From: Ustulina deusta
Taxonomy: Eukaryota > Ascomycota > Sordariomycetes > Xylariales > Xylariaceae
Direction of reading: 5' to 3'
Assembly: GCA_023159155.1 (NCBI GenBank)
Contig: JAJNNX010000024.1
Span: forward strand, 372,001-436,000
DNA length: 64,000 nt
Under the pieces are notes generated by a model. It was not told where the DNA came from. It searched no databases and saw only the letters and a program-made list of their open reading frames with translations. Shown here piece after piece: positions 54,747 through 63,719 of the stretch; positions within the stretch are counted from its first letter, which is position 1, and each line of letters starts with the position of its first letter. The position numbers and the translations under genes are program-made.

Positions 54747-54971
54747 TGTCACGGCAGGTGTTCTTTTAAGAGGCAAGGCTCCTAGTTAGGGTTCCAAATA
54801 TATCTTAATCGTGAAATAAAGAAAGAAGAAAGAAACTAAGTACAAATAATATGTGGAGAGATTTATGTATGTACGGTTGGATGGTTGTGCGCGCAATGGG
54901 TGGCCCGTGCCACCCATGGTTTCCCTTATCGATAAGGGGTCAGTGGGCCAGCTAGCCAGCCAGCCGTAACT
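54747..54971. mobile_element. solo LTR, almost free of RIP, nested in Z copy C
   Basis: A 225-bp GC-rich block starts TGTCACGGC and ends GCCGTAACT, a near-perfect inverted terminal pair typical of LTR ends. ATAAT flanks it (54742-54746, 54972-54976). Copies B and D show the uninterrupted target, so the 5-bp duplication is certain. Inside are a hairpin GGGTGGC-CCGT-GCCACCC (54898-54915) and a perfect 16-bp palindrome CCCTTATCGATAAGGG (54923-54938). A purine stretch, AAAGAAAGAAGAAAGAAAC, lies in the first half. No other copy is in the window. A solo LTR normally arises by recombination between the two LTRs of a full element. Confidence 0.8.
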
Positions 54972-56000
54972 ATAATTAATTATTAAATTTTATTAATATA
55001 ATAAATATATTAAATTAATTTTTATTAAACTTTAATATTATTTTTTAGTACTAACTAAAATAAAAAAATATAATAACTAATATTTTATTAAAAAAAATAG
55101 TAAAGTTTTTTATAATTAAAACTAAAAAAACTTAAAAAAAAAAATTAATATTAGTTTTTTTTAATAAAATACTAAGTTTTATATTAACTATAAACTTTTT
55201 ATTTAATATTTTTTTAAAAATTAACCTAATTAATCTAATTAAATAAAAAAACTAGCTATAAAATCTAAAAAATAAAAATAAAAAACTATATTTATTTAAA
55301 ATTACTTTAAATAAAAAAAAAATTTTTTATATAGCTTTAATTTAAAAAGCTTATATATTTTTAATTACTATATACTAAAATTAATACAAAACAATTAAAA
55401 TATTAAAACAAAAATATTATTAATTTTATTTAAAATATAATTATAAATAATATATATATAATTATTATAACTATAAAAAAAAATATTATAAAATAAAACT
55501 TTTAGTTTTTTTTATTTATTATTTAACTAATAAAGTTATAACTATATATAAATATTTATAAATAAGTTTAGTTATTTAATTATAATTTTATTTAGCAAAA
55601 AAACAAACATTATAAAATTACTAGCTATATAATACTATATAAATTTATATAAATTTTTTAATATATTAAATATATAAATATTAAATAATATAAAATTATT
55701 TATTTTTAAGTTTATAGTAATAATTAATAGTTTTATAAGTATTAAGTATTGTTTTAATAATATTTACTACTTTTAAACCTAAAAAACAATAAAATTAACT
55801 AATTAAAAACTAAACTAATAATTTTATTTTTATATTAATAAATATTAAAATAACTTAAATATTTATTTTTTTGCTTTAAATTTTATATATAATATTTTAT
55901 AATATTTATTAATTAATATATTACTACTAAAAATAATAATAAAAATTAAAACATAAAACTTTTTAATAATAAATATTAATAAAATAATTATAAATTTTAT

Positions 56001-56251
56001 TGGATTAATTATACGTAATTATAGACCCCTTTGTACAAAGGGGTCTAGCCAAGGGGGGTCTAGGCCAAGGGGTCCGGCTAGGGACCACCTACAGACCCCT
56101 CCGTACAGAGGGGTATATAGGGGGCTCCCACCTCCCTATTTTTTTCTTTTCTTTCCTTCTTTTTAAGTATAGCATATAGTAAATAGACTATATTTTATTA
56201 ACTTTATAGGCATGTACTACTGCTTTAGAAATATATAGTACACTTTATTTA
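56001..56251 (+). repeat. left terminal repeat of the miniature element
   Basis: A RIP-shifted copy. It keeps a 22-bp perfect palindrome at 56024-56045 (arms GACCCCTTTGT/ACAAAGGGGTC), although the central bases differ from the right copy. Confidence 0.8.
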
Positions 56252-56501
56252 AATATTAATTAGTGTTTGTATTTATACTTTAGCTTAGCTTTTATACAGA
56301 TGTAGCGCAAATTAGTTAGAATAATAACAGAATTCTAATTTAATTGTACGGATCGCGTATTCTATATTGCATACTTTAGTTCTTTTAGCAGTAGGCCAAC
56401 AGGAGAGAAAGATTAGTTACTTGTACGTACCTTGGCTCAGCCTTCATATGGACATTTAATCAATGGCGCGCAATTGTGCCACCCCAACGACCCCCTTCGA
56501 C

Positions 56502-56603
56502 CTACACCTGGCCTTGCCCGCCCTGCTAGGTGTAGCCCTCGTACGAAGACTTCACAGACCCCCTTCGACCTACACCTAGCCTTGCCGACCCTGCTAGGTG
56601 TAG
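56502..56603 (+). repeat. two tandem hairpin units in the miniature element
   Basis: Unit 1 (56502-56535) pairs CTACACCTG with CTAGGTGTAG with one mismatch. Unit 2 (56570-56603) pairs CTACACCTAG with CTAGGTGTAG perfectly around 14 bases. Period is 68 bp. A third partial unit without the right arm begins at about 56634. Confidence 0.75.
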
Positions 56604-56694
56604 CCTGTACGAAGACCCCCTTCGACCTACCCCTCCCCTCCAGACCTTGCGTACGATTATGGCGATAAATCACAAAAGAAAAAGCAGTCAGTGT

Positions 56695-56945
56695 TGGATT
56701 AATCGTACGCAATTATGGACCCCTTCGTACGAAGGGGTCTAGCCAAGGGGGGTCTAGGCCAAGGGGTCCGGCCAGGGACCACCTACAGACCCCTCCGTAC
56801 GGAGGGGTATATAGGGGGCTCCCACCTCCCCATTTCCTTCCTTTCTCTCCTTCCTTTTGAGTGTGGCATATAGTGAATAGACTGTATTCCACCAACCTTG
56901 CAGGCATGTACTGCTGCCTTAGAAATATGCAGTATACTCCATTCA
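56695..56945 (+). repeat. right terminal repeat of the miniature element
   Basis: A GC-rich, nearly unmutated copy. It has two perfect palindromes, 56718-56739 (arms GACCCCTTCGT/ACGAAGGGGTC) and 56789-56808 (ACCCCTCCGTACGGAGGGGT), followed at once by the TATA box and a pyrimidine-rich tract. Confidence 0.8.
56808..56814 (+). promoter_or_regulatory. TATA box in the miniature element
   Basis: TATATAG directly after the second palindrome. A C/T-rich stretch (about 56820-56856) follows where transcription would start. The left repeat has the same arrangement near 56114. Confidence 0.5.
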
Positions 56946-57515
56946 AATAAATTTTAATATTAAATAATAAGCGTTTAAATTAGTTTATTAGATCTAAAAC
57001 ATTTAAAAAATAATATAAACTATAAGCTAATAAAAAAAAACATTCAATAAATTTTAAAATAAAAAGTAAAAGTTTTTTAAAAAAAAAAGTTTTATAATAT
57101 AAGTACTAACTATTAAATTAAACTTTTTAAAATCTTAAAAAAACAAAAATTTAGCTATGTTTTTACTTTATTTAACTTATATAAAATAAAAAACTTATTT
57201 TATACTAATTAGTTATAAAAAATAAACAATAACTTTTTATTTTAATAAATCTAATTATTGCTTTTAATTAAAAATATTAATAATAAAATAAAATTTAAAA
57301 TTAAACAAATTAAATAATTAAAAATATATAAATTAAACTTAATTAATTTTATAAAACTTATAAAAATAAATATATATAGTAGTAATTAATAAATTTATAA
57401 ATAATTATAAAAATAATAATAAAACAATATAATATAAAAAAATTATATAAATTTAATATTGTTAATAATTTTAAATTAAAATTATATTTAAACTTTTAGT
57501 TTTAAAAAAAAATAA

Positions 57516-57653
57516 TATAATAATTAGTATAGTTTTAGCAAAACTTGCAAAAATTCTAAACCTATATAACAATAAAATAAAAAGTCTATATATAAACCAA
57601 CCTATAACTTAGTAGCTATACATATAAAATCTATATCTATTTATTTTATAAAC

Positions 57654-57684
<31 letters not shown>

Positions 57685-57751
57685 AGCTTAGAGTTTTTGT
57701 CTATAGTATTAATAAACTAGCTATAAAAGCTTTACTCGACTAATCGTAACA
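57516..57751 (+). repeat. 3' LTR of Z copy C
   Basis: A 236-bp Z LTR with a T-run around 57659-57684, followed by the duplicated ATTAT. Confidence 0.85.
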
Positions 57752-57789
57752 ATTATTATCACAATTTTATATATTAAAAGTATTATTTA

Positions 57790-58480
57790 TATTATTACTA
57801 TAATAATTAATATTATTACTATAATAATTAATATTATTATTTAAATAATAGCTAATTTAGTTTAAACTATTTAAATCTATATTAGTAAATATTAGCAGCT
57901 AATAATAATTGCTAATATAGCTATATAAAGTACTAATAATTATATATATATAGTTTATTTATATTTTAACTAAAGCTATTTAGTTTTACGTTAGCTATAT
58001 ATATTATAATATAGATATTACTATTGCTTTTATTATAAAGTTTAACTAATATTTTTATTATATAAAACATTATTAGTTTTGCTATATTTATAATTAATAT
58101 TATTATTAAAATAGTAATTAATCTAGTTTAGATTTTTTAAGTTTATATTAATAAATATTAATAGTTATTTTTAGTTACTAATATAGCTATTCGGGTTATT
58201 AATAACTATATATATATAGCTTGTTTATATATTGTTTTATTTTAGTTATTTATATTATAATATAAATATTATTACTATTTTTATTATATAAAGTATTATT
58301 AGCTTTGCTAAATAATTAATATTATTATTAAAATAATAGCTAACTTAGTTTAAATTTTTTAAATTTATACTAACAAATATTTTTTCATTTTTATTTTTTA
58401 TTAGTAAATATTAGTAGCTATTACTAGTTACTAATATAACTATATAAACTATTAAAAGTTATATTTATATTTCCTTTTTT
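57790..58480. repeat. degenerate tandem repeat, ~220-270 bp unit
   Basis: It starts with a 24-bp doublet (TATTATTACTATAATAATTAA, 57793-57840). Three long units follow, recognised by the shared segment AATAGCTAATTTAGTTTA near 57845, 58115 and 58337 and by TAGTAAATATTAGCAGC and AATATAGCTAT words. Non-coding; purpose unknown. Confidence 0.55.
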
Positions 58481-58798
58481 TTTAATAAAATTTAACTTAT
58501 TTTAAGACTTATAATAAATAGTACTAGTAGTTAATAATAATTCGGTATTTATACTAGTAATATTAAATAATTTTTTGCTAGTAGTAAAATAAACTTATAT
58601 AAAAAAAATTATATAAAAACTAATTAATTTATAATCAAATAGTTTAATAATAACTATTACTACTATAGATCTAATTATATTTATTATTAAATAAGCTATA
58701 TATAATATATTATATATAAAATAAACAAATAATATATATAGACAGAATATAATTAATTATATATTATGTTATTTATATAAAAAAAAATGTTTATATAA

Positions 58799-58835
58799 AG
58801 CATAAATCTTTTATATTTATATAAAAGCTTATGCT
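58799..58835. other. hairpin, arms AGCATAAATCTTTTATA / TATAAAAGCTTATGCT
   Basis: An inverted repeat with a single bulge and a very short AT loop. It lies 87 bp before a second hairpin. Confidence 0.55.
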
Positions 58836-58921
58836 ATTGTACGATCTAATATAATAAAAAAGAAATAAGGTCTTTTTTGTCCGGCCAAGGTCCGGTTAAT
58901 ATCTATACAAAGCTAAGCATA

Positions 58922-58942
58922 AACTCGCACTCTATGCGAGTT
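58922..58942. other. hairpin AACTCGCA-CTCTA-TGCGAGTT
   Basis: A perfect 8-bp stem with a 5-base loop inside a small GC patch (58880-58942) that also holds GTCCGGCCAAGGTCCGG. No T-run follows, so it is not an obvious terminator. Confidence 0.55.
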
Positions 58943-59010
58943 ATATAATAAAGTTATAACTAATACTAGTTATTCTAACATTTATAACACTAAATTTATT
59001 ATTTTTTATT

Positions 59011-59257
59011 AAAAAGTACTTTTTATTAAATTGCTTTTTAGTATTATAATAAAAAACTATATAATTTTATTATATATTAAGTAATAACCTAGCTTATTTT
59101 TAATAATCTAACTAAATATAATAGTTCAATACTAAAAAGTAGTTTTTATTAAATAGCTTTTTATCATTATAACAAAAAAACTATATAGTTTTATTATATA
59201 TTAAATAAATAATTTTGTTTATTTTTAATAATTTAACTAAATATAATAATTTGGTGT
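59011..59257. repeat. 123-bp tandem duplication
   Basis: 59011-59133 and 59134-59257 align along their length, starting AAAAAGTACTTTTTATTAAA and AAAAAGTAGTTTTTATTAAA. A flanking segment with GTATTTATACTAGTAATATT near 58550 recurs near 59250, so a larger duplication of about 700 bp may contain it. Confidence 0.65.
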
Positions 59258-59466
59258 TTATACTAGTAATATTAAATAATTTTTTAAACAATATAAATAT
59301 AAACAAAAATATTCTAGCTGTTTTTTTATTAAAAAAAGCTTTATAAAAAATAAATAAATTAATACTAAACAAATAACCTAGCTTATTTTTAATATTCTAA
59401 CTAAATAAAATATATAAAATTAAATATATTAATAAATATATTAATATTTAAACTTATATATTGAAA

Positions 59467-59825
59467 TAGAGCAGGGCTCCTAATCGGCGTATCGCACACT
59501 AAAACTAACTAAACCTACCTGATTCTCCGTATTGGACTACATCTTTTAGCTTTTAGACTTTTATACATATTAAGTCAAAATCGAATTCGTAAATATAAAT
59601 AAAAACGCAATAATTAATTAATAAAACAAATCTTTAATTTTTATTTAATATTTTGTAATAATTATCTGTTATAATATATATAAAAAAAAAAAAATCTTTT
59701 GTAGCTTTAAATAAAAACGTGCGTTTATTATACCTTTTGTTTTATAATTTTTAAGGTTTCCGAAAATACGTTCTATTCTATGACTAAGGACCTATTTCTT
59801 ATACGCGCGCACTAGCCCTACTATA
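59467..59825. mobile_element. M2: second copy of the 359-bp short-TIR element
   Basis: Same length and direction as M1, starting TAGAGCAGGGCT and ending AGCCCTACTATA. The left third is less mutated than in M1 (CGGCGTATCGCACAC), the middle more so. The left flank ATATTGAAA (59458-59466) resembles the M1 flank, but the right flank ATATAACTT does not match it, so no target duplication is confirmed here. Confidence 0.65.
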
Positions 59826-59834
59826 ATATAACTT

Positions 59835-60439
59835 AAGCTTTTAAAAAAAATATAAACTTTATATATATAAACTATATATAAATATAATATATAACTTTTA
59901 AATCTTTTTGATTTTCTTTTAAAATAATATTATTTAAATAGCTTAAGTTTATTAATATATTATATAATACTAAATTAAAATATTTTATTTTTATGTTTAT
60001 ATTTTATATATTATTTATATAACTTATTTATTATATATTTATTTATTGCTTAATTATTTAGATTTTATATTTATAAATATTTTTTTTATTTTTTTGTTTA
60101 AAATTAAGTTAATAAATAGTATATTTTAGCTTAATATTTAAATATATTAAAAATTATATATATTTTATTTTAAATAATAAAGCTTTATATTTTTACTATT
60201 ATAAATTAAATAATTTATTAAAAATATTTAAAAAAATTATAATATTTTTAATAATATATAAATATTACAATTAATTTTATTAAAAATATTATTATTATTA
60301 CAAATTAAATAATTTTTTAAAATATAATGAAAAAAACTTATAATATTTTAAACAAAGTATTAATATATATTTAATTATATATAAAATAGCTTAATATTAT
60401 TATAGTTATTTTTATTAAAAATAATAATACTATTATTAA
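59835..60439. other. AT-rich fossil sequence, no feature recognised
   Basis: Stop-saturated sequence between M2 and K2. No partner found in the window. Confidence 0.5.
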
Positions 60440-60956
60440 TCAAATAATTAAATTAAAATATATTATAAAAAAATAAATATAGTTTTAAATAAAGTATAAA
60501 TATTTATTTAAATTTTTAAGTAATTAAAAAAAAATAAAGGAAAAAAAATTATTTTGTTTAGTACTAAGATTTAAAGTAACTAAATAACTTATAGTTTATA
60601 AAAACAAAAAAAAGTTTTTATATAATTTGTTTTAATATATTAATTTATATTCTAAAATATTAATAGTTAATTTTCAATGATATATAAAACAACTATTTAT
60701 TATTAAAATAGTTATAATAATATATATAAATAATAAAACTTTAACTAAATAAAAATAACTTTTTAATAAATATAATTTAGTTTAATAAATATAGCTAGTA
60801 ATATTTTTTTATATTAAAAATACTAAAATAGACTAATTATTTATAGACTAGTATATAATTAAAACTTTCCTAATTAAGCTTATAAATAAATAAATAAAAT
60901 GTTTTCTAATAAGAAAGCTTTTCGTTTTACTTATTACATTTGTTAAAACAAAGGCA
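60440..60956 (-). repeat. K2: inverted copy of the repeat at 49270-49680
   Basis: The reverse complement of 60440-60850 follows K1 from TAGCTAGTTTATTTTAG onwards with many A/T differences. The terminal imperfect palindrome is at 60906-60956, separated from the rest by about 60 bp that K1 lacks. Its outer edge abuts the GC island. Confidence 0.6.
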
Positions 60957-61555
60957 ATTCTTCGTAACTCCTAAAAGCCGATTGATCAGTGCATGGAGCC
61001 AGGCATCGGCTCAAGGAAGCCACCGTATTGACAGAATTAGGAGGAAAAAATAAGAAAAAGTAGGGGAGTAAACTTCTCGTCCATTCACCTCGGTCTCTTA
61101 TCATTTGTGACACCCTTTGGCCTACCGACTTCCCTTCGAATGTGAATAAACCTGGATAGTTGCTCTTATCCACATTGAGCAAACCTTAGAAGACCATGGT
61201 TAGAGAGTGAAGTGAGCACCTATAAATAATCACTCTCGATTGGTCTCAATATAGTAGCGCCCATATACTAGGAGATAGGCCGAACCTACACTTCTTAGTA
61301 TAGTAATTACTATTATCTTTTAGGGGATCTGTTGACCAAGCGTATAGGAATAAGGAAATTAATTTTTATTGTTGTATGCTTGCTTGTGTGTCCTTGTTTT
61401 TCTAGCTAGTATCGAGAGTATTCCCTCTGGTGTTTTTGTCAGATTTAGTAGTGGGCTAAGTAGTGATAAGAGCCTTAGAGTGGCTAGTAAAAAGTGCCAC
61501 TATAGGGGTGAGGGGGTATACCCTTAGCTAATAGAACGTTTTAATAGTTCCACAC
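60957..61555. other. GC island, non-RIP; possible LTR or promoter region
   Basis: About 600 bp of ordinary base composition with abrupt edges on both sides. Visible parts are a 7-bp stem AGCCGAT/ATCGGCT (60976-61011), a TATA box at 61221, a hairpin AGTGGC/GCCACT (61479-61501), and GGGTATACCC (61514-61523). The stretch GTGATAAGAGCCTTAGAG (61463-61480) recalls the primer-site neighbourhood of some Copia elements, so this could be a 5' LTR and leader reading into 61.6-63.3 kb, but no second copy is in the window. A 79-codon open stretch on the minus strand (60943-61182) overlaps K2 at its end and shows no domain I recognise; I do not call it a gene. Confidence 0.5.
61221..61228 (+). promoter_or_regulatory. 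TATA box in GC island
   Basis: TATAAATA within AGCACCTATAAATAATCACT, in the centre of the island. It is the best promoter-like word outside the repeats, without supporting evidence of transcription. Confidence 0.4.
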
Positions 61556-61612
61556 CTAATTATATAAAAGATATATATATAACAAATATAAATACACTAC
61601 ATTAATAAACCT

Positions 61613-61639
61613 ATAATAATAATAATAATAATAATAATA
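61613..61639. repeat. (AAT)n microsatellite
   Basis: About nine AAT units just after the GC island. Confidence 0.9.
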
Positions 61640-63282
61640 CACTTTCTATAAATAATATATAGCAAGATTACTAGTGTAAAATCTAACAATTAAAAGTTTT
61701 ATTAATACTTTATATTTTATCGCGAGCTGACTATATATAATAGTAAGCGCTCTGCTTGATTTATTTAATAAAAATACTTTTTTTAAGCGCTTTACATTTA
61801 ATAGCAAGTGCTTTGTTTGATTGCTAGCGATCTATACGTGTAATAATTAATAATGTTTATTAATCCTATTAGACGTAGCTATATAGCTTACTATAATAGC
61901 TGCAAAGATTATTTTTAATTTATTTAATAACTTTTTATTATAAAAAGAAATTTTTATTGCTAGTATTTATAGCTATAATCTATAGGACTATATAATATTT
62001 ATAAATCGACCTTTATAGTTTATATAGTTAAAAGCGCTAATAATTAATAGTTCTAATAATTTAGCTGCTAAAAAAGTGTAACGTTTAATTATTAAATAAA
62101 TCTATAATATTTACTGAACTAAAATAACTAAGTTTACTAAATAAATATAAAAAACAGTCCATTTTAACTTTTAATTAATTTATATAAAAATAAGCTAAAT
62201 AATCAACTAGTAATATAATAATTTACAAAAGCTTAGCGCTATTATATAATTAGCTTTTAAGTTTAAATATAAAAATAAATATATAATATTTATTAATATA
62301 TTATAGATCTAGTTAAATAAATAGATATATAAGTAAAAAAAATTACTAACGTATATTTTAAAAAAAAATATTAAAAAAAAATATTTAAGCTTATTACTAA
62401 CTTAAAAAAACATTTCTAATATATTTATTTAAACTAAACTATATTCTTTAAAACTATATACTTTAACACTATAATAAAAAATACCTTAAGCTACTAGACT
62501 ATAGCTTTTAAGCTATACTAAAAAGCTTTAAATAGCTTATAGTAGCGCTTTTACTATTATTAAACCCAAAAATAAGCTAATTAATAACTTTAAAAAACCT
62601 ACAAAGTTTAAAAACTCTAATAGTACTAATAATAATAATAATAATAACAATAGCAATAAAAGCAACAAGCTTACTTATTTAAAACTAATAAATAATAGCT
62701 TAGTAGCAGCAATAATAATAGTAGTAGCAAAGACAAAAGCTTTTTTATTAGCAAAAAAAGCCTTAAATATATTTTTATTAAGCACCCTTATATTTATATA
62801 TATACTAAAGCCAAAAAAAAAAACCTCTAAGATAAAAAACTATATGTTCTATTATAGCTATTATTAAAAAGCAAACTATTAATATATATTTTTAGAGCTT
62901 AGGCTTAAAGAATAAATACTTAACTTAGCAACTAAATAAATCACTTACTAGCAAATAAAACATAATAAAAACGTTTAGTATACCTTTAAAAAAATATAAA
63001 AATAACTAGACTTACACTAAAAAAGTGCCTAGCATTATACTAGCAAAAAAAATAACAAACTAAAAAAATAATAAACTGTTTAAAATATTCTAACAAGATC
63101 TATTATATATAAAGCATATATATATACCGCTATATATTTAATCATAGTTACTTAAATACTATTAAAAGCTTTGCTAGCAAAAAAAAAATACTTTGAAAAA
63201 AGCTTACTACTCGCAATATATAAATATGTTTATAATATTGCTTGTAATTTATTATAGCTATTAAATACTATTAAAAGCTCTA
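61640..63282 (+). other. AT-rich fossil interior between GC island and F copy 2
   Basis: The composition is AT-rich but milder than most of the window, with GC words scattered through it (GCGAGCTGAC, AAGCGCTCTGC, TTGCTAGCGATC). The plus strand is A-rich from 62.2 kb on. It may be the mutated interior of an element starting in the GC island and cut by the F copy at 63283. One open stretch is listed separately. Confidence 0.45.
62532..62867 (+). pseudogene. fossil reading frame, Asn-rich, 111 codons open
   Basis: A frame without a start codon stays open for 111 codons and stops at TAA (62865-62867). In sequence of this composition a stop is expected about every ten codons, so length alone suggests former coding, although low-complexity stretches elsewhere reach similar lengths. 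The translation has a run NNNNNNN after a Lys/Asn/Ser segment, a hydrophobic and Lys stretch, then a basic patch PKKKTSKIK and a Tyr-rich end. Asn- and Lys-rich composition with a basic patch would suit a retroelement gag, but no zinc knuckle or other motif can be placed. The preceding in-frame TAA could be a RIP-mutated CAA. Confidence 0.3.
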
Positions 63283-63719
63283 TATAATAACTCTGCTATA
63301 TTAAATAAGCTAATATAGTAGTTTGTTATAATATTATAGTAATAAGGTTTATTTAATAAAAAGTTAAAGTTATAATATATCTAATGCTTATATTGCTTAG
63401 TATTTGTTAGAAAATAAACTCTTATACAAATAATTCTAAGAACTACTTATATACTTAAATTAAATAATAAAAAAAGAACTATGTGTTATAAAATATAATA
63501 AATATATTTATAATTTTATAGCTTTTTTTTTTTTTTTAATATTAGGTTTTGCTAATTAGACTTTGTTTTTTTTAGTTTACTTGCTTACTAGTAATTTAAT
63601 AATTTATTATATAATTTAAAACTTTTCATACTTTTTTTATTAGTTATATATTAAAAGCTTTTTTTTATGTTTTATATTTAATTTTTTTAATAAGTCCTTT
63701 GTACTATTAATTTGTAATA
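63283..63719 (-). repeat. 3' LTR of F copy 2
   Basis: 437 bp, the shortest of the three F LTRs, with a single 25-bp unit (63576-63597). Confidence 0.8.

Larger units (their letters stand above)
56001..56945 (+). mobile_element. miniature element with 251-bp direct terminal repeats (TRIM-like)
   Basis: Direct repeats 56001-56251 and 56695-56945, each 251 bp and running TGGATTAAT...ATTCA or ATTTA, enclose 443 bp. A purine tract, AAAAGAAAAAGCAG, shortly before the right repeat supports a plus-strand LTR-type element. A TATA box stands in each repeat. The interior has no protein but two hairpins 68 bp apart. Comparison with Z copy A (around 31.03 kb) shows that ATAAATTTTA, 10 bp, is present on both sides (55990-55999, 56947-56956), longer than the 4-6 bp normal for LTR integration. 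The left repeat and left part of the interior are AT-shifted; the right part is GC-rich. Open stretches of 77-91 codons across the GC part lie in the terminal repeats and hairpins and are not considered genes. Confidence 0.75.
51147..57751 (+). mobile_element. RIP-degenerate LTR retrotransposon, Z copy C, with two nested inserts
   Basis: LTRs 51147-51379 and 57516-57751 are flanked by ATTAT at 51142-51146 and 57752-57756, a perfect 5-bp duplication. The purine tract before the right LTR and the A-rich plus strand give the direction. Total length is 6605 bp. Removing the solo LTR (54747-54971) and the miniature element (56001-56945) with their duplications leaves about 5.4 kb, close to copy B. 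The interior is closed in all frames. The right LTR is the best preserved plus-oriented Z LTR, ending TCGACTAATCGTAACA. Confidence 0.9.

Noticed and set aside
56432..56946. Open stretches of 77-91 codons on both strands
   Set aside because: They coincide with the GC-rich terminal repeat and tandem hairpins of the miniature element. Pro/Arg-rich translations on both strands are expected from such DNA.
59181..59372. 63-codon minus-strand open stretch
   Set aside because: Lies in the 123-bp tandem duplication. The translation is Ile/Phe/Lys/Asn low complexity.
60943..61182. 79-codon minus-strand open stretch at the GC island
   Set aside because: It begins with ATG and has ordinary composition, but no domain is recognised, it runs into repeat K2 at its end and there is no sign of introns or a promoter on that strand. 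Kept only as a note under the island.
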